This document shows, in pieces, positions 1 to 10,802 of a stretch of 64,000 nucleotides of DNA. How positions within the stretch are numbered: the stretch's first letter is position 1; every line of letters starts with the position of its first letter. The notes beneath the pieces are model-generated. The model did no database searches. It saw only the letters and a program-made list of their open reading frames with translations, and was not told the DNA's origin. Source of the DNA: Brachycybe producta (Eukaryota; Arthropoda; Diplopoda; Playtdesmida; Andrognathidae). Both the position numbers and the translations under genes were made by a program. The stretch is from positions 784,501-848,500 of the forward strand of contig JAUPFP010000002.1 in NCBI GenBank assembly GCA_036925085.1, written 5' to 3'.

Positions 1-12
1 ATGTCTGTTCAT

Positions 13-281
13 TAAGAGGCCACATCACTAAATTACTTCAAAAAATCTCCGCAAAGAGCACTAGCATCGTTTTTCTATTGCGCCCGTAGACCCGATGTTA
101 AAGAAGAAACGTTAGTCTTTAAAATACACAGTCGCGGCAGTATGTTATTTTTCATATTTTGCAATGTGCACCTTAAATATATGCTGATCGAGTGATTAGA
201 ATGACAAAAAATTGGTAAGTGTGGCTATATTTTTAAAAACTATTTCAAAATCGCGAATTTTCTAACTCTTATGTTAAACTA
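13..281 (+). repeat. Dispersed repeat, uninterrupted copy
   Basis: This stretch is closely matched by 60942-61194 plus 62386-62433, where the same text is split by about 1.2 kb of inserted DNA. Shared landmarks are ATCTCCGCAAAGAGC, ACACAGTCGCGGCA, TATATGCTGATCGAGTGA and AAAACTATTTCAAAATCGCG. No coding potential is seen. The family is not recognised; its value is as an empty-site reference for the later insertion. Confidence 0.8.
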
Positions 282-619
282 AATTTAATTGTTATACACC
301 TTTTATTATTTTGCAATTATTTTTCTAACAACTTTATCAATTAACAATATTATTATTACTCATTTTTGCAAACATCATCATAAAAAAATGAATATTTCAT
401 ATCAATGAAAAAAATAAAAAAAATCTGATTTAAATAAAAAAAATCGATTTATTTGATTTTTAAAAAAAATCAGCCACCATGCTTAGTATGTAGGTCTACA
501 TATGTCAGAAATACAGCTTGTGCATATTTTATTTTCTTCTTGCAAATATAAATACGAGCGTATATCCATCAAAACTTATTTTTAAGTGGATAATGCACAA
601 ATCTTGTAGCACTGGCAAA

Positions 620-678
620 TTAGCAAGCCGGTCAACTTCCCGCCCAGAGAGGGGGCGGGAAATTGACCGGTTTGCTAA
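620..678. repeat. Foldback palindrome, 26-bp arms
   Basis: Arms 620-645 and 653-678 pair at 24 of 26 positions around a 7-base loop. The stem holds CCGGTCAA and a GC-rich CCCGCCC/GGGCGGG tip, unlike the AT-rich surroundings. It may be the core of a small foldback element; flanking target duplications were not found. Confidence 0.8.
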
Positions 679-790
679 TTAATATAATTATTATTTCAGT
701 TTGTGTGGGGGGCACAAAAACTGTCCAGATTTTTCTGTAGACCACCAAAAATTTCTCGCGGACCACCAGTTGGCGACCGCTGCCCTATAC

Positions 791-1450
791 AGCATTGGAG
801 GTATATAGGATCATGCAAGAAAAGAGACAAAAAGGATGTCTGTATGTCTGGATCCCCGAGTTTGTGGGTTGAACAACTCAAGAACGGAATTAGATAAAGA
901 CATGCAGTATTTTTATTTGATTCAGTGGGTCAATATGATGCTCTTGACAAAAAAAATCAGAAAAATTTACCCAGGGGTTATTTTTTTATGAATTTTTTCT
1001 AAACAAATTTTAAGTTTTTGCTCATAAATGTTTGTGGGTCGAACAACTCAAAAACGGGGCCACCAACAACTAAAATGATGTACACATTCTGACGATGAAT
1101 CTGGAAAAAACTATTTAGAAAATTTTAAAAAAAATTTTTAAATAAAATTGAGATTCTTCCTTTTTCCAGTTGTTTCATTTGAAAGGCGGACTATTCCTAT
1201 TACTTAAGGGGTGTTCTTTTTTATTTATTTTATGTTATTTTTGCATAATAAAATTACGCTCGTATGTAAACTAGTGATTTATTCTCATGTGTACACATGC
1301 ACGCACGTGTGTACATGTGCATACACGTGTGTACATGTGTATACACATGTATACACATATAACAATAAAAGAAAACTGGTTGTTTGATAAACAAAAGCAT
1401 ACACTGTATTAAAGCAATGGAGGTCCATAGGGTTCCTTGAATCCCTTGTT
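791..1450 (+). repeat. Dispersed element E, copy 1
   Basis: Starts at AGCATTGGAGGTATATAGGA and ends at TTCCTTGAATCCCTTGTT. The same segments in the same order (TTTGTGGGTTGAACAACTCA, CCCAGGGGTTATTTTTTTAT, a CATGTGTACACA-rich minisatellite, then AGCAATGGAGGTCCATAGGG) occur on the opposite strand at 34580-35521. The two ends carry direct, not inverted, GCAATGGAGGT motifs. No protein is readable. Superfamily unknown. Confidence 0.65.
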
Positions 1451-1464
1451 TATCAATACTGTCA

Positions 1465-2165
1465 TGTGACGACCCAGTTTTGCTCCTTCTTGGATTAGGA
1501 GGAGCAATCCTAAATCCTGATGTCGTCTGCTAGGCTGCTATAGTAGGCAGCCTGGCGGACGACATAAACTCCAGGCAGGGAGACTGTCAACCCCCAGGTG
1601 GAGCAGCCTGGGGGTACTTAATGGCAAGGCAGCCATTAAGGAGAGGCAGTGTGTTTAGACCCTGAAAGGAGAGTGCATGTGCTTGGTTCTTGCATATGGC
1701 ATCCAAGATGGCCACCATCATCAACCTCATCTCTTTGTTCTCTGGTTTTGGTGGATGCTTTTGTTGTTCTCTGCTGGAACAGTGTCCAGCAGATTACCTT
1801 TAATTAATCAGTGAGTCTATTTATATTTGAATAAATTATCTTTATTTACTATCACACTGTGTCCATGTGTCACTTATTTTCTGGGGAAGTATCCGTGGGG
1901 AGGGTGGAGATACACCAGTGGGGTTACACCGGCTCTTCACCGCCCGGTTTCCATCCTGTGCGGCCGGTACTTCGCGTCGAGTGTCACGGCGGAAAGTCAC
2001 CATCAACTTGCGGCGTGGGAGTCTCCGGCCCGTCGTTACCCAGGGACCACGTGACAACAAGAGAGGCTGTCCGTGTTACGATCCCGGCCACTAACGAAGT
2101 CAGGATCAGGTAAGATGAGGAAGTTTTGCCTGGGTATTGTGGCAGACCCAAGTCGGGTCGTTACA
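1465..2165 (+). mobile_element. Solo LTR, Ty3/Gypsy-like family A
   Basis: A 701-bp TG...CA unit beginning TGTGACGACCCAG and ending CGGGTCGTTACA, flanked on both sides by GTCA (1461-1464 and 2166-2169), a 4-bp target duplication. It is related along its length to 43869-44642 and, more distantly, to the LTRs of the 17.8-30.5 kb element; the block CCCCCAGGTGGAGCAGCCTG is shared with family A. No internal region adjoins it, so it is read as a solo LTR left by LTR-LTR recombination. The small reading frames inside it are not genes. Confidence 0.85.
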
Positions 2166-2290
2166 GTCACTACAGCTACTTTAGTCATTAAGTTTAGTTT
2201 AGGTTAGATTCGGTTGGGTGAGGTTTCATTAAGTTAGGTTCGTTATGTTAGGTTTCATTAGATAAGGTTCGGTTAGGTTCGGTGCGGAAA
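2166..2290 (+). repeat. Fragment of GTCACTACAGCTAC / GGTTAGG element
   Basis: Begins GTCACTACAGCTAC directly at the LTR edge and continues into degenerate GGTTAGGTTCGG-type text. The same pair of motifs makes up the element that hosts the young Gypsy (17722-17847 and 30465-30975). Confidence 0.7.
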
Positions 2291-2299
2291 TCAGGAAAC

Positions 2300-2529
2300 A
2301 AGTTTTCTATTTGATTCAATCAAGGTGAAGATGGCGGCCGCTACTTCTTATTTTATGAGTATTCTGTTGTTTCAAATTCTTTAAGAGGCTAGATACATTG
2401 TTTAGTTCAAAATTTCTCCGAATGTAGGCGCTGCGATCGTTGTTGATTGAAAAACGGTTTTTTAACGTTTTTTCTCCCGGTTCGAAGTCACATAATAATT
2501 AATAGAAAAATAATTTCGCGTGCTAACCT
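2300..2529. other. AT-rich stretch without recognised feature
   Basis: No open frame, repeat end or RNA gene was recognised. Confidence 0.4.
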
Positions 2530-3125
2530 TATGAAAAGAAAACATTGTGAAGCCAGTAGATTAATGCACGTAATAATTATTTTGTTATTGTTCTGAGTTG
2601 TTTTTAACGGGAGTTCTTCAAATGTTTGGGTGACGGTTTTTTGCTCCTATGGGACTTAACATGGAGTTAAAAAAACGTAAAATTTTAAATGTTATTTAAA
2701 AATAGAAAGCCCTTTTAAAATTTAGAAAAAGGAATAATCCTGAAGGCAATAAACACATGTAAGTACGTGCTAATTTTTCTGATTACTCTAAATCGTTTTT
2801 AATCAGAGTTCTCTTAACTTTTGTTGGACGGTGTTTTAGTCCTATGGGACTTAACATGGAGTTTAAAAACGTACGATTTTAAACGTTATTAAAAAATAGA
2901 AGGACCTTTTCAAAATTTATAAAAAGGAAACATCGTGAAGCCAATACATGAATGTATGTGCTAATTATTTTGTTATTGTTCTAAATCAGTTTTAACGAGA
3001 GCTTTTCAAATGTTTGTGGGACGGTTTTTGATCCTATGGGATTTAACATGGGGTTGAAAAAACGAACGACTTTGAACGTTGTTTAAAAATAGAAAGACCT
3101 CTTCAAAAATTATATAAATCGAGCA
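2530..3125 (+). repeat. Tandem repeat, about 193-bp unit, three copies
   Basis: The landmark CCTATGGGA(C/T)TTAACATGG recurs at 2646, 2841 and 3033, giving periods of 195 and 192 bp. Each unit also has a run like AAAATAGAA, a short AAAAGG(A) block and TGCTAATTNTTNTG. Units have diverged by many substitutions, so the array is not recent. Confidence 0.8.
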
Positions 3126-3129
3126 CGTG

Positions 3130-3672
3130 AAGAACAATACTTTTTATTGCATTTTGCGCTTTACTGTATTTTAATTGAGCGATTGTGAGGCGATTTCTTT
3201 CAGTTTTAGTAACACTATATAAGAACACTCATTTGTCTCATTGTCGTCTGCTCAAAACAACAAGATGGACGTGGATCTAGGCTCTTAAGACAAAAATTAT
3301 GCCTGCTTTATGACGTAATTACTCATCGTGTCATCTGAACACTGAACACTAGTGCTTGCAATTTCTATGAACAGGGTGTCCCAACTACTTAACCGCAGTA
3401 TTAGTCAAAATTTTCTATCCATACATACCACGTTATGAGAACCATTGTTCCGTAATAGATCTTCTGAAAAATCCTCAACAACATTAACATTCTTTAGTTG
3501 TTGGACATTTGTTTCTTCTATAGTTGCAAAAAGTCCATTTTTCTGTAAAAAAAAAAGGTCATTAATTAGTGACAAATAATAAAATTAATATGAAATCTAC
3601 AATAAGCATGCAGAAAAGGTGTTTAAGAATTATTCTAAATATTGCACAATGGAATTCTCAGGCCTACTTTTA
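3130..3672. other. No recognised gene; TATA-like site only
   Basis: Nothing coding. CTATATAAGAAC at about 3215-3230 resembles a TATA box, but no gene or LTR structure follows it. A short TA run and a GT run at the right belong to the next element. Confidence 0.3.
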
Positions 3673-4166
3673 TTATATATATATATTAAGCCAGGTCTGT
3701 GTGTGTGTGTGTGAGTGATTAACGTTGTACAATTTATATAAATTTAAATGAATAAATGAACCACTTAGTTTTCTCAAGGTCAACTATATGTTGCACACTC
3801 CCCCCATCATCCCCCATCCAAGAACCCCATGATATTAAATTGGAGAGGGGAAAAGGTTGGAAAGTGTAGAAGGGGGAGAGAAAGAGAAACGTGGAGGGAG
3901 AAAGAGAAACGTGGAGGGAGACTGAAATTGAAATGAAAGGAGTAAAAAAGGAACAAACGACGCGCATGCGCACACCAGAAAAAATGAAAAACTCATTTTC
4001 TCTTTCAAATATAAAAAGGGTAAAGGGTAAGGATAATAGTAGCAGAATTAAACTACAGTTTATCACAGGCAATTGTGCCCAGCATTAGAATTTCTTTTGC
4101 TCAGCCCTTTTATGAACGTTGCCTGTGAATTTTGCTCCCGTCATTTATGACGGGTTACCCCACTAG
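3673..4166 (+). mobile_element. Non-autonomous Helitron-like element, copy 1
   Basis: The right end is the hairpin CCCGTCATTTATGACGGG followed by TTACCCCACTAG and then a T, the classic Helitron 3' layout (hairpin, short spacer, CTRR, insertion before T). The left part is a TA run, then TTAAGCCAGGTCTGTGTG, a body rich in GGGAGAGAAAGAG purine text, then AACGACGCGCATGCGCAC and CAGGCAATTGTGCCCAGC. It carries no protein. At least seven relatives lie in the window, and all with an intact 3' end are followed by T. Confidence 0.8.
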
Positions 4167-4185
4167 TTTAACATGAATATTAATT

Positions 4186-4534
4186 TATGGGGGAAGGGGG
4201 AAAAAGTGGGAGGGGGTGACTGAAATTGAAATGGAGTAAAAAAAGAACAAACGACGCGCATGCGCACAAAAGAGAAAATGAAAAGCTCGTTTTCTCTTTC
4301 AAATATAAAAAGAGGAGGTTATAATAATAGCAAAATTAAACTAGAATTTATCACGGGCAATTGTGCCTGACATTAGAATTTCTTTTGCTCCGCCCTTTTA
4401 TGAACATCATCAATTTCTAATTGGTTTGTTACTTGGTCTGACGTTAGAAAACGGTGGAGGAAATGAAATTCTAATGCTGGGCACAATTGCCTGTGAATTT
4501 GGCACCCGTCATTTATGACGGGTTACCCAACTAG
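4186..4534 (+). mobile_element. Helitron-like element, copy 2, left end missing
   Basis: Same family as 3673-4166: AACGACGCGCATGCGCAC, a subterminal inverted pair (GGGCAATTGTGCC near 4350, GGGCACAATTGCC near 4475), the hairpin at 4505-4522, and CTAG at 4531-4534 followed by T. The TA/GT left section is absent. Confidence 0.75.
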
Positions 4535-4702
4535 TAAAGAAATAATACTAACAGTAATAATAATAATGCATTGTATATCATACAAAAAAATATAGACATA
4601 CTGTAAGTTACATGTTACAGCATTTTAGCAAGTGACAGGACTGAATGCAAACACATACAACAAACCAGTTGAATCGCTCTGCTCCTTGCAATTTATAAGT
4701 TG

Positions 4703-5370
4703 TGTAACGACCCGACTAGTCCATTACAATACCTCGGGGACATTTCAAAAAAACTTACCCGGCTCCAGACTCGAAAGGGGACGGAATCGCACATGTAGCA
4801 GCCCTCTCCACGGTAAACAGGGTAGGAGTCTCCCTCGCCGGACACGATGGTCGATCTGCCGCCACAATGAGAATATTGTGGTGGAACCTTTTCCACCACG
4901 AGCCGGCACAAGTACCGGCCGAAACAAGCCGAAAATGGACGGTTGAATTCCCAAAGAATTCCCACCCTCCCCGTGGTACTCCCCAATAAAACATGACACG
5001 GTATTAAAGTAAACGAATATTTAATACACTTGCAGTAAAACAAAATAGCAGTGGTTATCTTCACACAACTTGGCTGGTGCATTCCACCAGCCAAGCCCCC
5101 ATGAAAAACACAGGCCACCAGGCCAAAAGGCAAAACAAAGTAAACCAAGAACAATGGAGGCATCCGTGGCCTCCAGCATGAATCCTTCTTAGTCTGCTGC
5201 CTACAACACACTGCCCAGAACAAATGGCTGACTAGACCATTTACATCTCCAGGTAACTCCACCTGGAGGGGGCAGTGGTCACTTCTGACCTCTCACCCAT
5301 TGACTCCAATGGTTAGAGGTCTGCTGGCACCAATATGGCGTCCGTCCCAACAGTTGTTGGCTTAATTGCA
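4703..5370 (-). mobile_element. Solo or partial LTR related to the young Gypsy
   Basis: On + it starts TGTAACGACCCGACTAG and ends TTAATTGCA. Long blocks match the 17848-18647 LTR: CGAGCCGGCACAAGTACCGG-like text, CAGCCAAGCCCCCAT, GTCACTTCTGACCTCTCACC and TGGCGTCCGTCCCAACAG. Flanks are GTTG and GTTT, a weak 4-bp duplication. Older than the 17.8-30.5 kb element. No internal region is attached. Confidence 0.7.
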
Positions 5371-5420
5371 GTTTTTTTTGTTCATAAAATCGCGAACAAA
5401 ATAAAAGCTTATTTAACTTA

Positions 5421-5997
5421 GAGACAATTACCTCCAGAAATCCCTTGTCAAAATATTGTCAAGAATTATTCAACGATTACCAAAACGATTTTTAAAATTT
5501 AATATGTCATTAATATAATTTTAAAAAATTAAAAATCAGTTGACTTCATATGAATGAACTTTATCAGATAGATGCACCACGAAACAACAGACATTGGCAA
5601 CAACCCCCCCCCCCCTTCCAAAGTATACTCCTCTATTCGAATTCTGATTTGTTGTCACTAGCTCACATTACTTGCATTTCAAAATACCATGGATTTAATA
5701 TTTGAATTATTCCACATGGAAGGTTGTATTGAGTTAAATATGAATAGGGAATACATGTATTTGAAATTCTCGAAATGTGAGGTGACAACCTTTGCCACAA
5801 AAATGAGGGGGGGGGGGAGATATCCGTTTCTGGAAACTTAAAAAGGCGTCGTTTGGTGACTCAGGAAATGTCACTTCATTTTCAAGTTTTTTATGGTTGT
5901 AATGACATATTTTAAATTTTTAAAAATCGTTTTGGTAATCTTTGGGTAAGTCTTGACAATATTTTGAAAAGATATTTCTGGAGGTAATGGTGGTCTC
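5421..5997. mobile_element. Non-autonomous TIR element, about 95-bp TIRs
   Basis: The left arm from GAGACAATTACCTCCAGAAA and the right arm ending GGAGGTAATGGTGGTCTC are inverted copies sharing TCAAAATATTGTCAAGA and GATTACCAAAACGATTTTTA. Flanks TTTAACTTA (5412-5420) and TTTAACACT (5998-6006) look like a decayed 9-bp target duplication, suggesting but not proving a Mutator-like superfamily. A C-run and a G-run face each other inside. No transposase. Confidence 0.75.
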
Positions 5998-6173
5998 TTT
6001 AACACTTTAGTTTTTCTAGTATAGATGGCCCATCTCATTGATTTGCTTGCAATGCTTCATTGAATGAACAACATTTCAACTAAACAGGGGCTAGCTGGCC
6101 ATTTCACTAATTTACGATTTTCACATCCTGAAAAAAGCCGACCACAAGTAATTGTCTCAGGAAGAATCCTATA

Positions 6174-6942
6174 TGTCATGATCCGATTTGATGAGACAAA
6201 CTATTTCTTTCTCATAAACGACTCCTTGCGCCGGGCAGGCAACATACCTTGGACTATGTCCCGGTGAACAATCCAAAACAAATTTGGCATAACTAACATC
6301 AGAGTCCATCGCCGCCAAACCAATGGATGTACGCCAGTGAAAAACAATGATAACAAGACAGTTTAAAGGTAAAATAAGCTGTGACCGTACTCAGACTGTC
6401 CAAACAGGTCGAATTACTGAGGAGCACCGTGCCAAATAATGTAAGCAATATGCTAACCAAAACAACTCAGAAATAACGAGCACAACACCCAGTTTTACAG
6501 ATACAATATGCAGTTTAATTACGAACGAAACTTAACAGGTATTTACAAGAACTAGCCACGCTTTGGCCAGCAGAAAATGAAGTAAAACTATGTACAAGTA
6601 AATGTGTATAAAAATAACATGAATAATGTGGACTGGAGCAGAGCCTCCAGCTGCACTCAGAACTTTTCAGGTCATCGACCTTTAAACCGAGCAAGGTGTG
6701 ACAAAACTCCTGTGATGCTACCGGGAGGACCACCAGTAATAGAACACACTACCTCTCTCCTGCTGCCACACCTGGCCACCAGAGGAGAGGCCAGACTGAA
6801 TACAACACGGTGGTCACCAGTTTGGCCACCACAGTCTCACAGTCAGACTACTACGAGGAATATAGCCATACTACTGACCTGTTTGCTGTTCAGAAGATGA
6901 TATTCAGCAGAATAGAAATAAACATATGATATTCCTGTCACA
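6174..6942 (-). mobile_element. Possible LTR, minus strand
   Basis: On + it begins TGTCATGATCCG and ends CCTGTCACA. The ends and the 769-bp length resemble the LTR families here (minus-strand end CGGATCATGACA against CGGGTCGTTACA), and it has a comparable GC-rich interior with GGCCACCAGAGGAGAGG. No convincing target duplication. Tentative. Confidence 0.35.
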
Positions 6943-7136
6943 TAACCTAAGCAGACTGTCAAAGTTCACACAGCTACAACTCAAAGGATGACAACTTCAG
7001 AGCATTAATTGGGCAACTATTTTTTTTTTCTTCAAATTATTGAAAATTTTACATGTGGAATTGAATTGGATTTCCTTTAACACAACACTTTAATATTGAA
7101 AAGTTATATGTTTTGGTGTCAATATTTTCTCCATGA

Positions 7137-7772
7137 TGTGATGACCTGAGGGCCCGTTTTACAAAACTAAAAGTCTTGTCCGTAATCACAACTTGTTGGT
7201 TACAGGTGTTTCACGAATAATTTGTACACAAATTACAAGTATTGTGAGTAACAATTGTAGTTTACAAGTGTAGGTAATAAGTTGTTGGTAACAACTTGTT
7301 GTGAACAAGTGAAATTTGACTTGTTTGTAACAAGTGTAGTGTTAGTATTCATAATTAAATATATTTTTTTCTTTTGTGTGTAATTCCATGGTGTTATCAA
7401 CGTCTATTGCATTATGAAATAAGCCGAACTGTCAAACTCGGCCTGGATATAAAAAGATATACCCAGGCAGCTTCGAGAAGGAGTGCTGGACCTGGAACAG
7501 TCACGGCCGGAGGCTCTGCTCCAGCAAGGCTGGCAATTTTGTAATTTTAGTTTTTTTATTTGTATAACTTGGGAAAAATATATGTGGGGTTGTGGCCGCA
7601 GGATGTTCAGCAGCGTAAAATATTCCATTGTGATGGTTTGGACCGGTCCTCAGCAAAACTCGTCATGGGACTCCATTGTACATCGAATCGTCTTGTTACA
7701 GATGTTCACCATCGGACATTCCATGGTATAATAAGGAAGAAAAAGGTTCGTCCGACGGTTAGGGTCGTGACA
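7137..7772 (+). mobile_element. Possible solo LTR, plus strand
   Basis: Begins TGTGATGACCTGAG and ends TTAGGGTCGTGACA, matching the TGTGACGACC...GGTCGTTACA pattern of the family A LTRs at 1465 and 43869. TATAAAAAGATA at about 7448 could be its TATA box. About 200 bp of AACAACTTGT-rich text near the left looks like a later insertion. No clear target duplication. Confidence 0.45.
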
Positions 7773-7814
7773 ATATCTAGTTTCTGCATGTGCATGATAT
7801 GTATTTATGAATAT

Positions 7815-8165
7815 TCTTTCTCATTTCATACAGTTTAAGTGTTTTTTGGTGGAGTGTGCTGCACTCCATAGGTGCACATAGCACAAATAATGCCAAATGG
7901 CGTACATTTTGACTGCTGATTAGGGCTAACATACCTTTAGGACAAGTGGTTTTATAGTACAAATGGTTTTAGGGCAAATGGTTTTAAAGCAAATGTCCCT
8001 TTATGGCAAATGATTTTAGTGCAATATTTTTAGGGCAAGTGTTTATAGGGCAAATGTCTCTTTAGGGCAATATTTTTAGGGCAAGTGTTTATAGGGAAAA
8101 TGTCTCTTTAGGGCAAATGGTTTTAGGGTAACTGTCTGTAGGGCAATTTTCTTTAGGGCAAATGT
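7815..8165 (+). repeat. Minisatellite-bearing repeat M, copy 1
   Basis: A core (TTTCATACAGTTTAAGTG, GTGCTGCACTCCATAGGTGC, GCCAAATGGCGTACATTT, GATTAGGGC) is followed by about a dozen degenerate units like TTTTAGGGCAAATGG/TCTCTTTAGGGCAA. The same core and the same following units occur at 33360-33640, so core plus arm is one repeat family. The 45.7-54.4 kb array is built from the same unit. Confidence 0.75.
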
Positions 8166-8199
8166 GTGTAGTGTTGGGGCCTGTGGGTGGTATTGGGGA

Positions 8200-8680
8200 G
8201 AGAGAGATTATTACTATGAATTATGTTAATAACCTTTTTTCAGGAATTAATGCTGAGAGGATGACAGGGTCCTATAGAATCCTAGCTCAACCACAAGTTG
8301 TGACTGCAAATCCTTGTTCTAGAGATGCTGCAGTGAAAAGAAATTTGTCACATGGGTCAGTTATAAATAAAAATACAAAAATCATGGTTGTAAATTGCAA
8401 AAGTTTGTGGAGAATGGTACCTGACTTCTTTGTGGCCATTGTAAAATAATACTTGGAACTGAGTCATTGCTGGATGACAATGGTAGTAATGGCGAGGTGT
8501 TTCCATCTAACTTTGCAATATATCGTAGGGACAGAGTGGGGCATACTGGTGGTGGAGTTTTTATAGCAGTTTCAAATTTGCTTAACAGCCAAAGGGAACA
8601 GTCATTTGAGACTGTGTGTGAGATAGTTTGCTGCAGTGTAGAGCTGCTCAATGGGCTCATTCTATCCACCACCAGCATCT
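8200..8680 (+). pseudogene. LINE endonuclease-domain remnant
   Basis: Two frames give apurinic-endonuclease-like LINE text: MVVNCKSLW, then LGTESLLDDNGSNGEVFPSN and YRRDRVGHTGGGVFIAVSN. These match the conserved N-terminal endonuclease of CR1/L2/Jockey-type non-LTR elements (NCRSL, GTESWL, EVFP, YRKDR, GGGVFIAV). The frame shifts between the NCKSL part (8385-8449) and the GTESLL part (8450-8685), and the copy ends before the reverse transcriptase, at the edge of the Gypsy fossil. A dead fragment; the element at 38.7-39.5 kb could be from the same family. Confidence 0.75.
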
Positions 8681-10371
8681 TCAATTAGTGATATAGCTGC
8701 CTTTCGCTCATGTCTCGATGTCCTTCATGCGCACAATGGCAGCATCGGCAAACTGATGCCCTTTGGACGACCTCCAAGTATGGGTGAATCCTGCTGGGAG
8801 CAAGGGTGTCTCTGGTAAGGCCTCTGGACCTGGACATCACCAGTTGCATGTTTTCGAAGCCTCGCCCCATATTGGATGCCATGGTAGCTCAGTTGGATGA
8901 CTGGGGTAATCCTTTGTGCTATATGATTAACATTGAGGAGCTGTAGAGTGTGGATATCGCAAGGTCGAAAGGTGATGGTGTGCTGATGCCTCTGGCCAGA
9001 TCTGGGAAACCTCTGCTAGTTGAGGTAGGTACCCAGTCTCCTGAGCATCTGTTTGGACTATCCGGTTTGGACGGAAAGGTGGACGAGGCTCAGAAAAGCA
9101 ATGGTGAGACTCCTGTCACCCATTACCGAGCATCAGAGCTGGGCATATCTGGTAGATGCACCCTGAGTGCTGGTGTCGTTGAACAATCATCTGGTGATGA
9201 TCGCTGACACTGGGGCATGGTGGCATGGAATATGGGGTTACTGGTGCAAAACATTTCTTCCTATCTTCATGCTTTCGAGGCATGTGCAGGTACTCCATCG
9301 AGATAGAATGGGTCATTCACGTGGAAATGTCAATCCACGGGAGATACATCAAACCTCACCTTCTGGTAGAGAGATAGGGCGATGCGATGCTAGGGGTAGA
9401 CCTAGCGGCTTGCTTTATGTTGTTGGTGGATATGGTAAGCCGAAAATTATATTTTCAGAATGACATCTGGATGGCATATCCAGATGCTCATCATCCTGCT
9501 TTGACTGACCAGTCAATACAGGCATCTTGGGATTGAAAGACTTCCCAACCCACTGACCAAGGCAATGGCGGTGCTACATAAAACTGTAGAGCCTTTGTCT
9601 ATATGTGGTCGTGGTCCAATAATTCTATTACCTACAGAGCCTAAGAAGGTTGATGGTTGGGCAGTGGTGTAGCTAGGCCCCACAAGACCCACAACTGCGG
9701 GGCACAGGAGGTTTGGGGGTGCAAAAAGCGAAATTAAAATTATGTATTTTCAAAAATAATTGAAGAAATTAAGCGAGTGATTCCGAATCGCTTGCTTAAT
9801 TTATTCAGTTAATTTCAAAAATAAATCGACTTTCATTTAATATTTACTTTTATAAACTACATAGTTGCACCAGTAAATCTTCATAGAGATCAATGGGCAC
9901 GGAGGAATAATGGTAGGAATATTCGAAAAAATTGTAGGAACAGTCGGAAGGTTAGGTTTAGTTAAATTAAGCTCGTTGCAGGGTGGTTGGGGGCGCAGCC
10001 TCCAGTTTTTAAAGAATTATTCTTATTAAATCAAATCAGGGTTGGCTGTTTTAAAACATTTTGTTTAAAACAGGCTGTTTAAAACATGTTTTAAACAGCA
10101 TGTTTTTTAAAAAAAAAAACATTGTTTTAAATCAGCTAATTTTTAAAGAAGTGTGCCAGTTAAATATTCATGAACTTAAAATCATACAATCATGGTGATT
10201 TCTCTGTAAGACTAAAATTAGATTAGATTTATAGAATAAAAATGCCATTCACAAGCACAACCAAAATGCTGGTCACTTTTGACGTCGTTTTCGAAGTGGC
10301 GCCTCTAGCAGGACTATGGTATATGAACATGAATACTATAAGTGAAGTTTTAGACGAGTTCATTTTGTAGC

Positions 10372-10376
<5 letters not shown>

Positions 10377-10430
<54 letters not shown>
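10377..10430. repeat. (TA)n microsatellite
   Basis: About 27 TA units inside the second nested hAT-like element. Confidence 0.95.
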
Positions 10431-10435
<5 letters not shown>

Positions 10436-10580
10436 GGGTGTATTTTTATATATCAGTATAAAAAGTATGGCCGATAAAGAACTACACAGGCATAGCCTCC
10501 TACAGATACTATCTATGGGAGGCTATAGGAGGCTATGACACAGGCAATTAGAAATCGGGAGGGACGAACAGAAGTTCATT

Positions 10581-10802
10581 CACTGGCATAACGAGGGGGC
10601 AGATGTGGCATTTGTCCTGGGTGCCGAAATGTGGGGCTGTGATAAAAATAAGGGCTTATACTTATAGTATAATTATAAATATAACATTGTCCCAAATCCC
10701 ACTGACCGTCTTGTCAACTTGGCATAATTAGGCACCATATAATAGTGTTACTGTTACAGTATAAGACCAGAAACCCTAGGAACGTTCCTAGCTATGCCAC
10801 TA
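10581..10802. mobile_element. Third hAT-like MITE, innermost
   Basis: Left end CACTGGCATAACGAGGGGGC, right end CCTAGCTATGCCACTA; the inverted repeats share TGGCATA. Flanks AGTTCATT and ATTTCATT agree at 7 of 8 positions. It is about 222 bp, non-coding and more degenerate than its hosts. Left-end wording resembles common hAT MITEs. Confidence 0.6.

Noticed and set aside
3215-3270. Core promoter at CTATATAAGAAC
   Set aside because: No downstream gene, LTR or conserved partner; TATA-like words are expected by chance in AT-rich DNA.
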